Assembly (NCBI GenBank): GCA_009784095.1
Contig: WRDL01000009.1
Coordinates: forward strand, 1 to 22,761
Source: Coriobacteriia bacterium
Lineage (GTDB): Bacteria > Actinomycetota > Coriobacteriia > WRKU01
Length of the DNA: 22,761 bases
Direction of reading: 5' to 3'
In this document: in pieces, positions 7,614-15,377 of the stretch
Position numbering within the stretch: the stretch's first letter is position 1
How the letters are laid out: every line of letters begins with the position of its first letter
Notes under the pieces: model-generated
Told to the model about the DNA's origin: nothing
The model's input: only the letters and a program-made list of their open reading frames with translations
Database searches by the model: none
Position numbers and translations under genes: made by a program

Positions 7614-7631
7614 TTTGACATAACTGTCAAA
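7614..7631. promoter_or_regulatory. Palindrome upstream of the regulator
   Basis: TTTGACA (7614-7620) and TGTCAAA (7625-7631) are perfect 7-bp arms around TAAC. The form suits a dimeric regulator. Each arm also contains a -35-like TTGACA; on the minus strand TTGACA (7630-7625) with TAATTC 16 nt downstream could be a second, upstream promoter for the regulator. Confidence 0.35.
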
Positions 7632-7666
7632 TCGCAGGTCAGACACTGTGGAAAAGTGGTTTTTTG

Positions 7667-7692
7667 ATCAGCCCCACCGAAGTGGGGCTGAT
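7667..7692 (-). terminator. Strong hairpin downstream of the tRNA pair, candidate terminator without U-tract
   Basis: The arms ATCAGCCCCAC (7667-7677) and GTGGGGCTGAT (7682-7692) are perfect 11-bp complements. In the minus-strand RNA the loop is UUCG, a very stable tetraloop. It lies 7 nt beyond the CCA end of tRNA-Cys. The RNA then reads CAAAAAACC, so the U-run of a standard intrinsic terminator is missing. It may act as a 3' stability element or as a terminator of a different type. Confidence 0.5.
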
Positions 7693-7699
7693 TGATCGC

Positions 7700-7773
7700 T
7701 GGAGGCGATGCCCGGATTCGAACCGGGGATAAGGGCTTTGCAGGCCCCTGCCTTACCACTTGGCCACATCGCC
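7700..7773 (-). tRNA. tRNA-Cys (anticodon GCA)
   Basis: 74 nt including an encoded CCA (7702-7700). The acceptor arms GGCGATG and CATCGCC pair. The anticodon stem GGGGC/GCCCT encloses the loop CTGCAAA, with GCA at 7741-7739. The T arm is CCCGG-TTCGAAT-CCGGG. It follows tRNA-Gly by 52 nt and is probably cotranscribed with it. Confidence 0.95.
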
Positions 7774-7825
7774 GACACTGACAAGAGGTCGGCTCGGCGT
7801 GATGCCCAGCCGACCCTGAAATGCT

Positions 7826-7901
<76 letters not shown>

Positions 7902-7911
7902 GCAAGAATGT

Positions 7912-7940
7912 ATGTTATCAAAAGCACGGGTAGCGCGCAA
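7912..7940 (-). promoter_or_regulatory. Candidate promoter of the tRNA-Gly/tRNA-Cys pair
   Basis: On the minus strand TTGCGC (7940-7935) is followed after 17 nt by TAACAT (7917-7912). TGA immediately before the -10 makes it an extended -10 element. The predicted start, near 7905, lies a few nucleotides before the tRNA-Gly 5' end at 7901. Confidence 0.55.
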
Positions 7941-7970
7941 GGCTTGTATCTGGCAGTCGGATGACCTTCT

Positions 7971-8861
7971 TCAGGCGCGGGGGTGAGTACGCCGATACAC
8001 CTCTTTGAGATGGGCGGCGCTCACATGGGTATAGATCTGGGTCGTCGAGAGGTCAGCGTGTCCCAAAAGCTCTTGTACCGTACGCAAGTCGGCTCCGCCG
8101 GTAAGCAGGTCGGTCGCGAATGTATGACGAAAACTGTGCGGACTGATATCCGAAGCCAGATTTGCATTCCTCGCATAGGTCTTTACGATCCTTCTTATCG
8201 CGTCATCTGAAAGACGGTTCCCCCTTGACGACACGAACAGAGCTTGAGTATCCCTTCCTCCGGCCAACTGGGTCCGAGCTTTGTCAAGATAACTTGCGAT
8301 CTTTTCGATCGCGGCAGTATAGAGGGGCACCAACCGCTGCTTGTTCCCTTTTCCGGTCAACAGGATGACCCCTCCATTGAGATCTATGCTGCCAAGGTCA
8401 AGTGAAGCGAGCTCTCCTACACGAGCACCGGTCGCGTACAAGCATTCCAAAAGTGCTGCATCGCGCGCGCCGACCGCTGTCGTCAGATCCGGAGCATCCA
8501 GTATCGCGTCGATCTCCGATGAGCTCATCGTCTTGGGCAGTGACATACCGATTTTAGGAGTCGCTAAAAGCTGGGCTGGACTATCTTCGCAGATCCCGCG
8601 CTCGACCAGAAAGTCGAAATAGGCTCGCAGCGTCGCCATCTTTCGCGCGATCGTCGTGCGCGCATATTGAGCGGAGTTCAACTCTCCCAAGTAGAGCCTG
8701 AGCTGACGATGATCGATCGCCTCAGGTGTTATGCCACATCTCTCGCACCAATTCGTGAAATGAGTAAGGTCGCTTCGGTAGGCGCGTGTAGAGTGCGTAG
8801 ACAGACCACGAACCGAACCCATGGATTCGATGAACTCATCGACGTGCTGCGACATATTCAC
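7971..8861 (-). CDS. xerC: Tyrosine recombinase XerC/XerD
   Basis: This is a site-specific recombinase of about 296 residues that resolves chromosome dimers at dif. It has an N-terminal SAM-like core-binding domain (to about 100) and a C-terminal catalytic domain. From the GTG start the catalytic residues are R147 (ATGARVGEL), K171 (GKGNKQR), H242 and R245 (SPHSFRHTFAT), H268 (LLGHADLSTTQ) and the nucleophile Y277 (IYTH). The GTG at 8861 was chosen because GGAGGA lies 5 nt before it; the ATG at 8855 (294 residues) is the alternative but sits 11 nt from the RBS. The start overlaps the end of trmFO, so the two are coupled. Length and motifs are those of the housekeeping Xer proteins rather than of phage integrases. 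XerC and XerD cannot be told apart here; the symbol rests on the trmFO context. Confidence 0.88.
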   Translation of the reverse strand: MNMSQHVDEFIESMGSVRGLSTHSTRAYRSDLTHFTNWCERCGITPEAIDHRQLRLYLGELNSAQYARTTIARKMATLRAYFDFLVERGICEDSPAQLLATPKIGMSLPKTMSSSEIDAILDAPDLTTAVGARDAALLECLYATGARVGELASLDLGSIDLNGGVILLTGKGNKQRLVPLYTAAIEKIASYLDKARTQLAGGRDTQALFVSSRGNRLSDDAIRRIVKTYARNANLASDISPHSFRHTFATDLLTGGADLRTVQELLGHADLSTTQIYTHVSAAHLKEVYRRTHPRA

Positions 8862-10152
8862 CCATTTCCTCCAATGCGCGGTGACTATAAGTAGCATAAC
8901 GAACACTTTTATTGCGCACCTTATCGGCGAGTGGCTCGATGATCCCGAAGTTCACATGCATAGGTTGATATTCCATCGTCGCCGGATCGGTCGCATGATC
9001 GAACAGCGCGCCGCTTACCGTTGTAGTCGGAAGTATGAAGGGTTCCTCGTCGCATAGTCGTGCCTCAACGTTTCGTGCGACAAACAGTCCAGAGGCGATC
9101 GCTTCGACATACCCTTCGGTTCCGGCGATCTGCCCGGCGAACCAGACCAGAGGATCGCTCTTCAGAGAAAAGTCGGGATTGCACAGACGTGGTGTGTCGA
9201 TAAAAGTATTGCGGTGCATGACACCATAGCGCAAGAACTCCGCATGCTCAAGACCAGGGATCAAAGAGAAGATGCGCCGCTGCTCGGGCCACGTAAGATT
9301 GGTCTGGAACCCAACGAGATTGAACGCGCGGTGAGAATGATCCTCCGCGCGCAGTTGCGCGAGGGCATATGCCCAGCGTCCGGTCTTAGGAGTATCGATC
9401 CCTACCGGTTTGAGAGCGCCGAACCGAAGAGAGTCTTTCCCCGAACGCGCGATCTCCTCGATCGGTTGACACGCGCTGAACAAGTCCTTGCCCTCGAACG
9501 TGCGATTGATGACACGCTCCCCCGAAAGGAGCGCATGATGGAATTTCTCATATTCCTGTTGGTCGAAGGGGCAATTCAAGTAATCCTTGCCGGCTCCTTT
9601 CCCGTACCGTGACGCGAAGAACGCTTTGCTCAGATCGATGCTTTCACCGCTGATGATAGGAGCGGCGGCATCAAAGAATGAAAGACCCACTCCTACCAGA
9701 TCACCGAGGCTGTTCATCAACGCATCGCTTGCAAGAGGACCTGCAGCAATAATGAGCGCGTCGAAACCATGAGCGTAAGTGTAGATGAACTCCTCTCGAC
9801 GTACTTCGATCGCAGGATGAGCCTCAATGATCCGTGTGACCTCTTCGGAGAATTGATCTCGATCGACCGCCAGTGCGGTACCGGCATCGATCGCTGCTTC
9901 GCTCGCTACGTCGAGTAACTGTGAGCCGAGGATCTCCAGTTCGCGCTTAAGCAATCCGGCCGCAGTCGTCGGATCCTTACTCTTCATCGAGTTCGAGCAG
10001 ACTAACTCAGCAAGTTTGTCACTTTGATGAGCGGGACTACTGAGTTGAGGACGCATCTCGAAGAGGGTGATGACAAAGCCACGATCAGCCAGTTGCAGGG
10101 CAGCTTCGCTTCCCGCAAGCCCTCCACCAACTATCGCTACACGTTTCGACAT
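8836..10152 (-). CDS. trmFO: Methylenetetrahydrofolate-tRNA-(uracil-5-)-methyltransferase TrmFO
   Basis: A cytoplasmic flavoprotein of 438 residues that makes m5U54 in the T loop of tRNA, using methylenetetrahydrofolate as carbon donor and FAD/NAD(P)H as reductant. The FAD-binding glycines are at VAIVGGGLAGSEAA (about 5-18). Two conserved cysteines are visible: C52 (ELVCSNSMKSK) and C228 (LFSACQPIEEIA), matching the pair of catalytic cysteines known in the family. The family motif GTEGYVEAIASGL appears near residue 365. The ATG at 10152 is preferred over the adjacent GTG at 10155 because AGAGGA is spaced 7 nt from it. The gene is 18 nt after dprA and overlaps xerC. In many Gram-positives topA stands between dprA and trmFO; here it does not. 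Confidence 0.95.
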   Translation of the reverse strand: MSKRVAIVGGGLAGSEAALQLADRGFVITLFEMRPQLSSPAHQSDKLAELVCSNSMKSKDPTTAAGLLKRELEILGSQLLDVASEAAIDAGTALAVDRDQFSEEVTRIIEAHPAIEVRREEFIYTYAHGFDALIIAAGPLASDALMNSLGDLVGVGLSFFDAAAPIISGESIDLSKAFFASRYGKGAGKDYLNCPFDQQEYEKFHHALLSGERVINRTFEGKDLFSACQPIEEIARSGKDSLRFGALKPVGIDTPKTGRWAYALAQLRAEDHSHRAFNLVGFQTNLTWPEQRRIFSLIPGLEHAEFLRYGVMHRNTFIDTPRLCNPDFSLKSDPLVWFAGQIAGTEGYVEAIASGLFVARNVEARLCDEEPFILPTTTVSGALFDHATDPATMEYQPMHVNFGIIEPLADKVRNKSVRYATYSHRALEEMGEYVAARR

Positions 10153-10170
10153 CACCTGATCCTCTTGCTC

Positions 10171-11064
10171 TTATCCGATCGCGACCAAACGACCGTCTGG
10201 GAGACGCTGGATGAACCCCTTGATCTCAAGCATGTTGATCGTCACGATCACCGCCACCGTCGCTATACGAGATGCTTTCGCCAGCTCGTCCACCGAAAGG
10301 GGCATTCGCTCGAGCTTTTCGAGAAGTGCCTTTTCATCTTGGCTCAACGCTGCTCTTCTGATCTCCTCCTTGTGATCATTCTCGCGAAATCCGTCCGGAG
10401 TCTCTTCGTAATCAATAGTAAGAGTTAGTGCATCGATCAGGTTTTCTTTCGAGCAAAGTGGCATTGCACCGTTACTCAAAAGATAGTGGGGTCCTCCCGA
10501 TTCCGAGGAAAAGATAGATCCGGGAACGATCGCTATATCGACGTTGAGTTGTTCGGCCCAATTGACCGCAGAGAAGGTACCGCTCGGCATGCGACCCTCG
10601 ACGACGACGAGCAGATAGGAGAACGCGACTATGAGACGATTGCGCTCGATGAAGGTATACTTCTTGGGACGCTTACCCCACTCGAAAGGTGAGAGGATGC
10701 AACCGGAGTCCGCGATGCTATCGAGCAGATCGTGTGCACTGCGTGGATAGCAGATGTCAGCACCACATCCGAGAACGGCGATCGTCGTCCCTCCCGCTTT
10801 TAGGGCCCCCTTGTGCGCAGCCTGATCGCACCCTATTGCTGCGCCTGAGTAGACCGGCACGTCGAGTTGCGCGCACCATTCAGCGACCTGCTCTGCTGCG
10901 CGGATCCCGTAAGGAGTAGCTTTTCGCGCACCGATGATCCCAACCCCACGACGAAGAGCGGCAACGTTCCCTCTTCCGTAGAGCACCTGTGGACACCATT
11001 CGAACTTCCTAAGATGAGAGGGGAACGCCTCCTCGTCAACGCTTACCTCGAACCGCTCAGCCAT
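10171..11064 (-). CDS. dprA: DNA processing protein DprA
   Basis: 297 residues. DprA protects incoming single-stranded DNA and loads RecA in natural transformation. The Rossmann-like core is recognisable: VGIIGARKATPYG (about 42-54), IAVLGCGADICYP, FIERNRLIVAFS, VVVEGRMPSGTFSA and AIVPGS. A C-terminal winged helix (ELAKASRIATVAVIVTINML, then a basic beta strand) ends the protein. The first loop, usually SGxARGID, reads SGAAIGCD, so the Arg and Ile are replaced. The protein is shorter than DprA with an N-terminal SAM domain, since little precedes the core. The ATG lies 8 nt inside comM, so translation is coupled. With comM next door, the pair points to DNA uptake ability or its remnant. Confidence 0.92.
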   Translation of the reverse strand: MAERFEVSVDEEAFPSHLRKFEWCPQVLYGRGNVAALRRGVGIIGARKATPYGIRAAEQVAEWCAQLDVPVYSGAAIGCDQAAHKGALKAGGTTIAVLGCGADICYPRSAHDLLDSIADSGCILSPFEWGKRPKKYTFIERNRLIVAFSYLLVVVEGRMPSGTFSAVNWAEQLNVDIAIVPGSIFSSESGGPHYLLSNGAMPLCSKENLIDALTLTIDYEETPDGFRENDHKEEIRRAALSQDEKALLEKLERMPLSVDELAKASRIATVAVIVTINMLEIKGFIQRLPDGRLVAIG

Positions 11065-12550
11065 GATCGACCCAATCCCTTCGATAATTCAAGGACTCCG
11101 CAATGTGCTCGACGCCCACAGAATCAGCAAGATCCATATCTGCGATGGTGCGTGCGACGTGGCTTATCTTCGTGAGTGCTCTGCCGGAGAGCTTGAATGA
11201 GTCGGCTGCTGCCTTCAAGACTTTTTGCGCGTCGATTGTGAAGCGGCTGACTTTCATGAACTCGCTCAGCGCAGTGCAGATCGGTGTGACCATCTCACGC
11301 TGATGACGGAATTCTTGAGCGTGGCGCACATCAGCGCGAATCTTTTCTGTCGAAAGAGATCCCTTTCGCTCGAGTATCTCATCTGCACGAGGGCGCGGGA
11401 CCACGATAGACATATCGATTCGATCGATCAAAGGACCTCCAAGGCGATTTCGATATTGTTGAATGCGCTGCGCCGTACATGAACAAGCACGATCCGAGGA
11501 GCCATGATATCCACAGGGACACGGATTCGCGGTTGCGACCAATTGAAAGCGCGCCGGCATACGAGCGACCTCGGTCGCTCTCACGATCTTGACCTCCCCC
11601 GCCTCCATGGGTTGACGCATCATCTGAAGGGAAGCTGGTTTGAACTCGGGCATCTCATCGAGGAACAACACGCCGCGATGTGCCAGTGTTATCTCGCCTG
11701 GTCGAATGGGCGTACCACCACCGATGAGACCCACCGAGGATGCGCTATGATGAGGATCGCGAAATGGTCGCTTGCTGGTGGGTGTGAACTGTGGATCGAT
11801 CGCACTGTATACTTGCGCTACTTCGAGCATCTCTTCAGTACTGAGACGACTCATGATGGTGGGAAGACGTTTTGCAAGCATCGTCTTTCCGGTTCCCGGC
11901 TCTCCGATCATGAGCGTATTGTGCCCACCGACCGCCGCGATAGACAGCGCGCGGATCGCAAGATCTTGATTGACGACATCCTCGAAATCGAGAGCGTCAT
12001 CCTCACTCATACCTGGATCGTAATCCTCTTGAGCGCAATTTTGCATCGCTTCCAGTGACGGCGCGAAACAGACCTGCGAGAGGGATCTGACCGCGATGAC
12101 CGGAGTCGGAATGATCGTGCGAATGTGACCCAACGGTCCGGTCAAGAGCGAACGCTCCATCCGGCTGCTGAGCACCGCGATCCCAACGATCCCCGGACTT
12201 GGCCTGATCTCACCTGAGAGACTGAGTTCTCCGACTGCGAGATAAGGATCGAGCATCTCAGATGATAGATAATCGGCGGCGACCATCAGGGCAAGCGCGA
12301 TCGGCAGATCGAGTCCTGAGCCGACCTTTCGTACATGCGCGGGAGCAAGATTGACGGTAACACGCTGCGCGGGTACTTTCAGACCCGTTGATTTGAATGC
12401 GGCACGAACGCGTTCTTTCGACTCGGCGACTGCAGTGTCAGGCATGCCGACGATTTGGAAAGAAGGCAGACCCGGCGCGACTTGTACTTGGACTTCGATC
12501 GGGATCGCGTCGACCCCGGATAGTACAGCCGAGGCCACGGTAGCGATCAT
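11057..12550 (-). CDS. comM: ComM/YifB family AAA+ ATPase (Mg-chelatase-like)
   Basis: 497 residues. ComM is a hexameric helicase that promotes branch migration during integration of transforming DNA. The N-terminal Lon-like ChlI domain (1-about 170) is followed by the AAA+ module: Walker A GEPGTGKT (216-223), Walker B VLFLDE (294-299) and the arginine-rich MPARFQLVATANPCPCG segment. Four cysteines (344, 346, 356, 358) are arranged as in the family and may bind metal. A C-terminal helical Mg-chelatase domain ends the protein (SGRALTKISHVARTIADMD). The start is 2 nt after the yraN stop, with GGAGAAG inside the yraN end. It is misnamed Mg chelatase in many databases; no bacteriochlorophyll context is present. 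Confidence 0.95.
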   Translation of the reverse strand: MIATVASAVLSGVDAIPIEVQVQVAPGLPSFQIVGMPDTAVAESKERVRAAFKSTGLKVPAQRVTVNLAPAHVRKVGSGLDLPIALALMVAADYLSSEMLDPYLAVGELSLSGEIRPSPGIVGIAVLSSRMERSLLTGPLGHIRTIIPTPVIAVRSLSQVCFAPSLEAMQNCAQEDYDPGMSEDDALDFEDVVNQDLAIRALSIAAVGGHNTLMIGEPGTGKTMLAKRLPTIMSRLSTEEMLEVAQVYSAIDPQFTPTSKRPFRDPHHSASSVGLIGGGTPIRPGEITLAHRGVLFLDEMPEFKPASLQMMRQPMEAGEVKIVRATEVARMPARFQLVATANPCPCGYHGSSDRACSCTAQRIQQYRNRLGGPLIDRIDMSIVVPRPRADEILERKGSLSTEKIRADVRHAQEFRHQREMVTPICTALSEFMKVSRFTIDAQKVLKAAADSFKLSGRALTKISHVARTIADMDLADSVGVEHIAESLNYRRDWVDHG

Positions 12551-12552
12551 GT

Positions 12553-12921
12553 TTAATCTTCTCCGAATGCATTCGGGATGAAGTGGAGCTCACCGCTGTG
12601 TTCGTTGTGGGCTTTCACCGCGATCACGTCGAAGCGAACACCCTCATAAGACACGTCACACTGTTCACAATAGATCTGAGCGCATCTTATGTAGCGTTCT
12701 TGTCGATCTTTGCCGATCTGTTCCTCAGGATCACCTGCGGAGACCGATTTTCGAGTCTTTACCTCGCAGAATGCAAGGAAGCCATTATCGAGTGCAATGA
12801 TATCTACCTCACCGAACTGGCACCTCCAATTCCTTTCCAGAACGATCGCGTCACGCAGCTCGTAGAATGCGCACGCTGCGAATTCACCGGCTCTTCCAAG
12901 TTTGATATGTGAGTCACTCAT
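12553..12921 (-). CDS. yraN: UPF0102 family protein YraN (endonuclease-like fold)
   Basis: 122 residues from the ATG at 12921, chosen because GGAGGT lies 6 nt upstream; an in-frame ATG at 12945 has no such site. The conserved core GEVDIIALDNGFLAFCEVK has the E-D-E-V-K arrangement of the restriction-endonuclease-like fold, so a DNA-processing nuclease role is presumed. LGRAGEFAACAFYE at the N-terminus matches the family start (G-x-x-GE-x-x-A). The function is not established. It is the usual partner of comM and dprA in Actinobacteria. In mycobacteria rnhB stands between lepB and yraN; it is missing here. Confidence 0.9.
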   Translation of the reverse strand: MSDSHIKLGRAGEFAACAFYELRDAIVLERNWRCQFGEVDIIALDNGFLAFCEVKTRKSVSAGDPEEQIGKDRQERYIRCAQIYCEQCDVSYEGVRFDVIAVKAHNEHSGELHFIPNAFGED

Positions 12922-13111
12922 TGTTTCACCTCCATCCTCAAGCATGACGGAGGCTTCCTTGCTCTCTCTAAGCGCACACTTACCTCGGACTTACTTGCCA
13001 GCGAGGTTATCGGTTAACTCCCTATTAATCGTGACACGCTGATTTTGACCATGGCGGTGATTTATCCACGTCCTCTCTCGATCCATATATAAAGAGAGTC
13101 ACATAATGAAA

Positions 13112-13130
13112 GTGCGCCTTGTAGGCGCAC
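13112..13130 (-). terminator. Hairpin terminator after rplS
   Basis: GTGCGCCT and AGGCGCAC form a perfect 8-bp stem with a 3-nt loop. On the minus strand it is followed by TTTCATT, a short imperfect U-run. It lies 24 nt after the rplS stop and closes the ribosomal/export operon. The stretch from here to the yraN start (about 190 bp) must hold the yraN promoter, but no convincing box was found. Confidence 0.65.
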
Positions 13131-13154
13131 CATCGCATTTTTGTAATAGAAGGA

Positions 13155-13499
13155 CTAGTAGCCGCGCTCTTTGAGGCGCGCGCTCTTTCCTACTTTATCG
13201 CGCAAGTAGTACAACTTGGCGCGACGGGCTTTACCGTGTCCGGTGACCTCGATCTTCTCGATCTTCGGTGAGTGTACCGGGAACGTGCGTTCTACTCCGG
13301 TACCGAAGCTGATCTTGCGCACGGTGAAGGTCTCGCGATTGGCGGCTCCCTGACGGCGAATGACGCGACCTTCGAATACCTGGATACGCTCGCGGTTGCC
13401 CTCGACGATACGATAATGCACTTTTACGTTGTCGCCAACCTGGAACGGGGCGACATCATCTCTGATCTGTTGCTGCTCTATAGCGCTGATGACATCCAT
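13155..13499 (-). CDS. rplS: 50S ribosomal protein L19
   Basis: 114 residues. L19 sits at the 30S-50S interface. The sequence is typical throughout: FQVGDNVKVHYRIVEGNRER, IQVFEGRVIRRQG, FTVRKISFGTGVERTFPVHS and a basic C-terminal KLYYLRDKVGKSARLKERG. The ATG at 13499 (MDVISAIEQQQI) has AAGGA 6 nt before it and gives the family's usual length; the ATG at 13502 would be too close to the RBS, and more distal starts add unrelated residues. It is the last gene before the hairpin terminator, 86 nt after lepB. Confidence 0.97.
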   Translation of the reverse strand: MDVISAIEQQQIRDDVAPFQVGDNVKVHYRIVEGNRERIQVFEGRVIRRQGAANRETFTVRKISFGTGVERTFPVHSPKIEKIEVTGHGKARRAKLYYLRDKVGKSARLKERGY

Positions 13500-13514
13500 C
13501 ATTATTCCTTTGCT

Positions 13515-13528
13515 CGCACATCCGTGCG
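13515..13528 (-). other. Small hairpin in the rplS leader
   Basis: CGCAC (13515-13519) pairs with GTGCG (13524-13528) just upstream of the rplS RBS. Ribosomal protein leaders often carry autoregulatory structures, but a 5-bp stem is weak evidence and this may simply be a spacer. Confidence 0.2.
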
Positions 13529-13585
13529 CTTTCTCAAAACGCAAGGAGTTAGTCTACCAAACTATCGCGACCCCTGCAAATGGAC

Positions 13586-14122
13586 TCAACGAAGAACGCC
13601 GAATCGCGTGATTGGCCAATAGGTCCAAAAGCCCCTTCCGTTCACACTGCTCAGAGGTGTTATACCAAAGACCCGTCCGTCAGCGCTGTTGGTGCGATTG
13701 TCGCCCATGACGAACACCGAATCATAGGGTACCTCGAGCGGAAAGGTGACCCCACCCAATGGGTAGGTCGGCTTGCCATAAGTGTACGGTTCATCGAGTA
13801 TCTCATCGTTGAGGTAGACCTTACCGTCGCGCAGGTCGAGTGTATCTCCGCCGATCGCAATGACACGCTTGATCAGCTGGGGGAACTCGTCTGTGGGATC
13901 GTCAAGCACCACGATATCGCCACGCTTCGGACGCGACCCCACCCAAAAAGAGAGCTTGTCAGCAAGTACACGATCACGCAACTCGATGGTCGGTATCATC
14001 GAGCCGGAAGGAATCAGATAGGGTTCGATAAGGAAGGTTTTTATCCCTTGCGCAAGTATGAACGCAAGCACGATGAGTATGACTGTCTCGAAAATAAAAC
14101 GACCGAATGATCGTGCATTCAT
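13586..14122 (-). CDS. lepB: Signal peptidase I (housekeeping)
   Basis: 178 residues, a membrane-bound serine protease that removes Sec and Tat signal peptides on the outer face of the membrane. One membrane span lies at about 11-30. The nucleophile is S41 (IPSGSMIPT) and the general base is K85 (LIKRVIAIGGD). The final box is GDNRTNSADGRVFG (140-153), with Gly in the position that is usually the Ser of DSR, which is not catalytic. The start overlaps the trmD stop by one base (TGATG), so translation is coupled. It is the contrast to the Arg-containing homologue in the pilus locus and presumably supplies general signal peptidase activity. Confidence 0.95.
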   Translation of the reverse strand: MNARSFGRFIFETVILIVLAFILAQGIKTFLIEPYLIPSGSMIPTIELRDRVLADKLSFWVGSRPKRGDIVVLDDPTDEFPQLIKRVIAIGGDTLDLRDGKVYLNDEILDEPYTYGKPTYPLGGVTFPLEVPYDSVFVMGDNRTNSADGRVFGITPLSSVNGRGFWTYWPITRFGVLR

Positions 14123-14805
14123 CAGTTCTCGCCTTTCAGCAGATCAGGACGGAGACGCTGCGTGCGTTCGAGTGACTGCATGCGACGCCAGCGCTCGATC
14201 TCTTTATGATTCCCTGATAATAGTATCGCAGGAACGTCGACTCCATTAAAAATCGACGGACGCGTGTAGTGTGGATATTCGAGTAGACCGTCGCTGAACG
14301 ACTCGTCCTCGCAACTTTGCGCATGCCCGAGAACACCTGGTATCAACCGTACGGTCGCATCGATCACTGCCAGAGCTGCGATCTCTCCTCCGGTCAAGAC
14401 ATAGTCTCCTATCGAGATGATCCGATCAGCCAACGTGAAGGTCCGCTCGTCGAAACCCTCGTAACGGCCGCATACCAGAAGCAGGCGGGCTTCCTTCGAG
14501 AATTCTTGCGCGATCGCTTGCTTGAAAGGCTCTCCGACCGGAGCTAAAAAGACGATCGTGGGTCTCAAACTATCCATCGCGCCGATCGCCTCGACCGCTC
14601 TGAAGATCGGCTCACATTTCATGACCATGCCGGGTCCTCCCCCGTATGGCTCATCATCGACGGTTCGATGGAAATCATCGGTCCAATCGCGCAAGTCGTG
14701 AGTGTAAACCTCGAGGATCCCTTCTCTTTGTGCGATGCCGAGCATCGAGGTCTCAAGGACCGGCATGAACAACTCGGGAAATATCGTCAGAATATCAACT
14801 CTCAT
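14122..14805 (-). CDS. trmD: tRNA (guanine-37-N1)-methyltransferase TrmD
   Basis: 227 residues. TrmD makes m1G37 next to the anticodon using S-adenosylmethionine, which prevents +1 frameshifting. The SPOUT trefoil knot is visible: VCGRYEGFDER (111-121) and ISIGDYVLTGGE (130-141). EPYGGGPGMVMK (52-63) and the family C-terminal segment GLLEYPHYTRP (173-183) are intact. The residue directly before SF is E168 (CEDESF), where E. coli-type enzymes have the catalytic Asp; Glu is a conservative change. The start is 9 nt after rimM, with a weak GAAG site, in the common rimM-trmD order. Confidence 0.96.
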   Translation of the reverse strand: MRVDILTIFPELFMPVLETSMLGIAQREGILEVYTHDLRDWTDDFHRTVDDEPYGGGPGMVMKCEPIFRAVEAIGAMDSLRPTIVFLAPVGEPFKQAIAQEFSKEARLLLVCGRYEGFDERTFTLADRIISIGDYVLTGGEIAALAVIDATVRLIPGVLGHAQSCEDESFSDGLLEYPHYTRPSIFNGVDVPAILLSGNHKEIERWRRMQSLERTQRLRPDLLKGEN

Positions 14806-14814
14806 TGCACTTCT

Positions 14815-15369
14815 TTACCGTGGCTCCTTCTCTATGAGCCCGGCAGGCAACACCGTGCTTATATGGTTGTTGTCCTCATCGATCGCCTCGACCACCTCGT
14901 CGATGACCGGAATGAGCACTTCGCCGTATCGGCCGTCGACGACCCACACGTCATTGGCACCGGTAATGATCGTCTCGGTGATCCGGCCCAGATCACCGTA
15001 CTTTTTGTCCTCGATGTGAAATCCCTGCCAAAAGGTAGGAGCCTCGGTCGATTCCGCTATCGCGGTGTCGACGATCGCAAGAGTCTCGCGATCGATATCA
15101 TCCCTATCGACCACCAGCGAAGTGTTGGAAAGGGGTCTGGCCTGTTCGAGTGATTCGAGTCCCTCGAAGGACACTTTGAAACCATCTCCGTGTGCGGTGA
15201 TCGTCTGTATGGATCCGTTGCGCCAACCGAGTGGTGGAGGAATGATCCATGTCTCTGCTCCCAACAGCGAATCTGTGGGCAGTCCGTTGATGAACTCGAC
15301 GAGGACATCCCCACCGACACCAAAGCTTTTTTTAATGCGTCCGATGGTTACGAATCGTTGCGTAACCAT
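14815..15369 (-). CDS. rimM: 16S rRNA processing factor RimM
   Basis: 184 residues. RimM binds S19 and helps to mature the 30S head. The N-terminal domain starts FVTIGRIKKSFGVGGDVLVEF and the PRC-barrel domain holds GDLGRITETIITGANDVW and EVLIPVIDEVV, both typical. AGGA stands 8 nt before the ATG and 8 nt separate it from khpA. The central linker (about 85-110) is less conserved. Confidence 0.93.
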   Translation of the reverse strand: MVTQRFVTIGRIKKSFGVGGDVLVEFINGLPTDSLLGAETWIIPPPLGWRNGSIQTITAHGDGFKVSFEGLESLEQARPLSNTSLVVDRDDIDRETLAIVDTAIAESTEAPTFWQGFHIEDKKYGDLGRITETIITGANDVWVVDGRYGEVLIPVIDEVVEAIDEDNNHISTVLPAGLIEKEPR

Positions 15370-15377
15370 ATACGTTC

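Noticed and set aside
13030..13070. Plus-strand TTGACC as a promoter
   Set aside because: No -10 at proper spacing and no plus-strand gene downstream.
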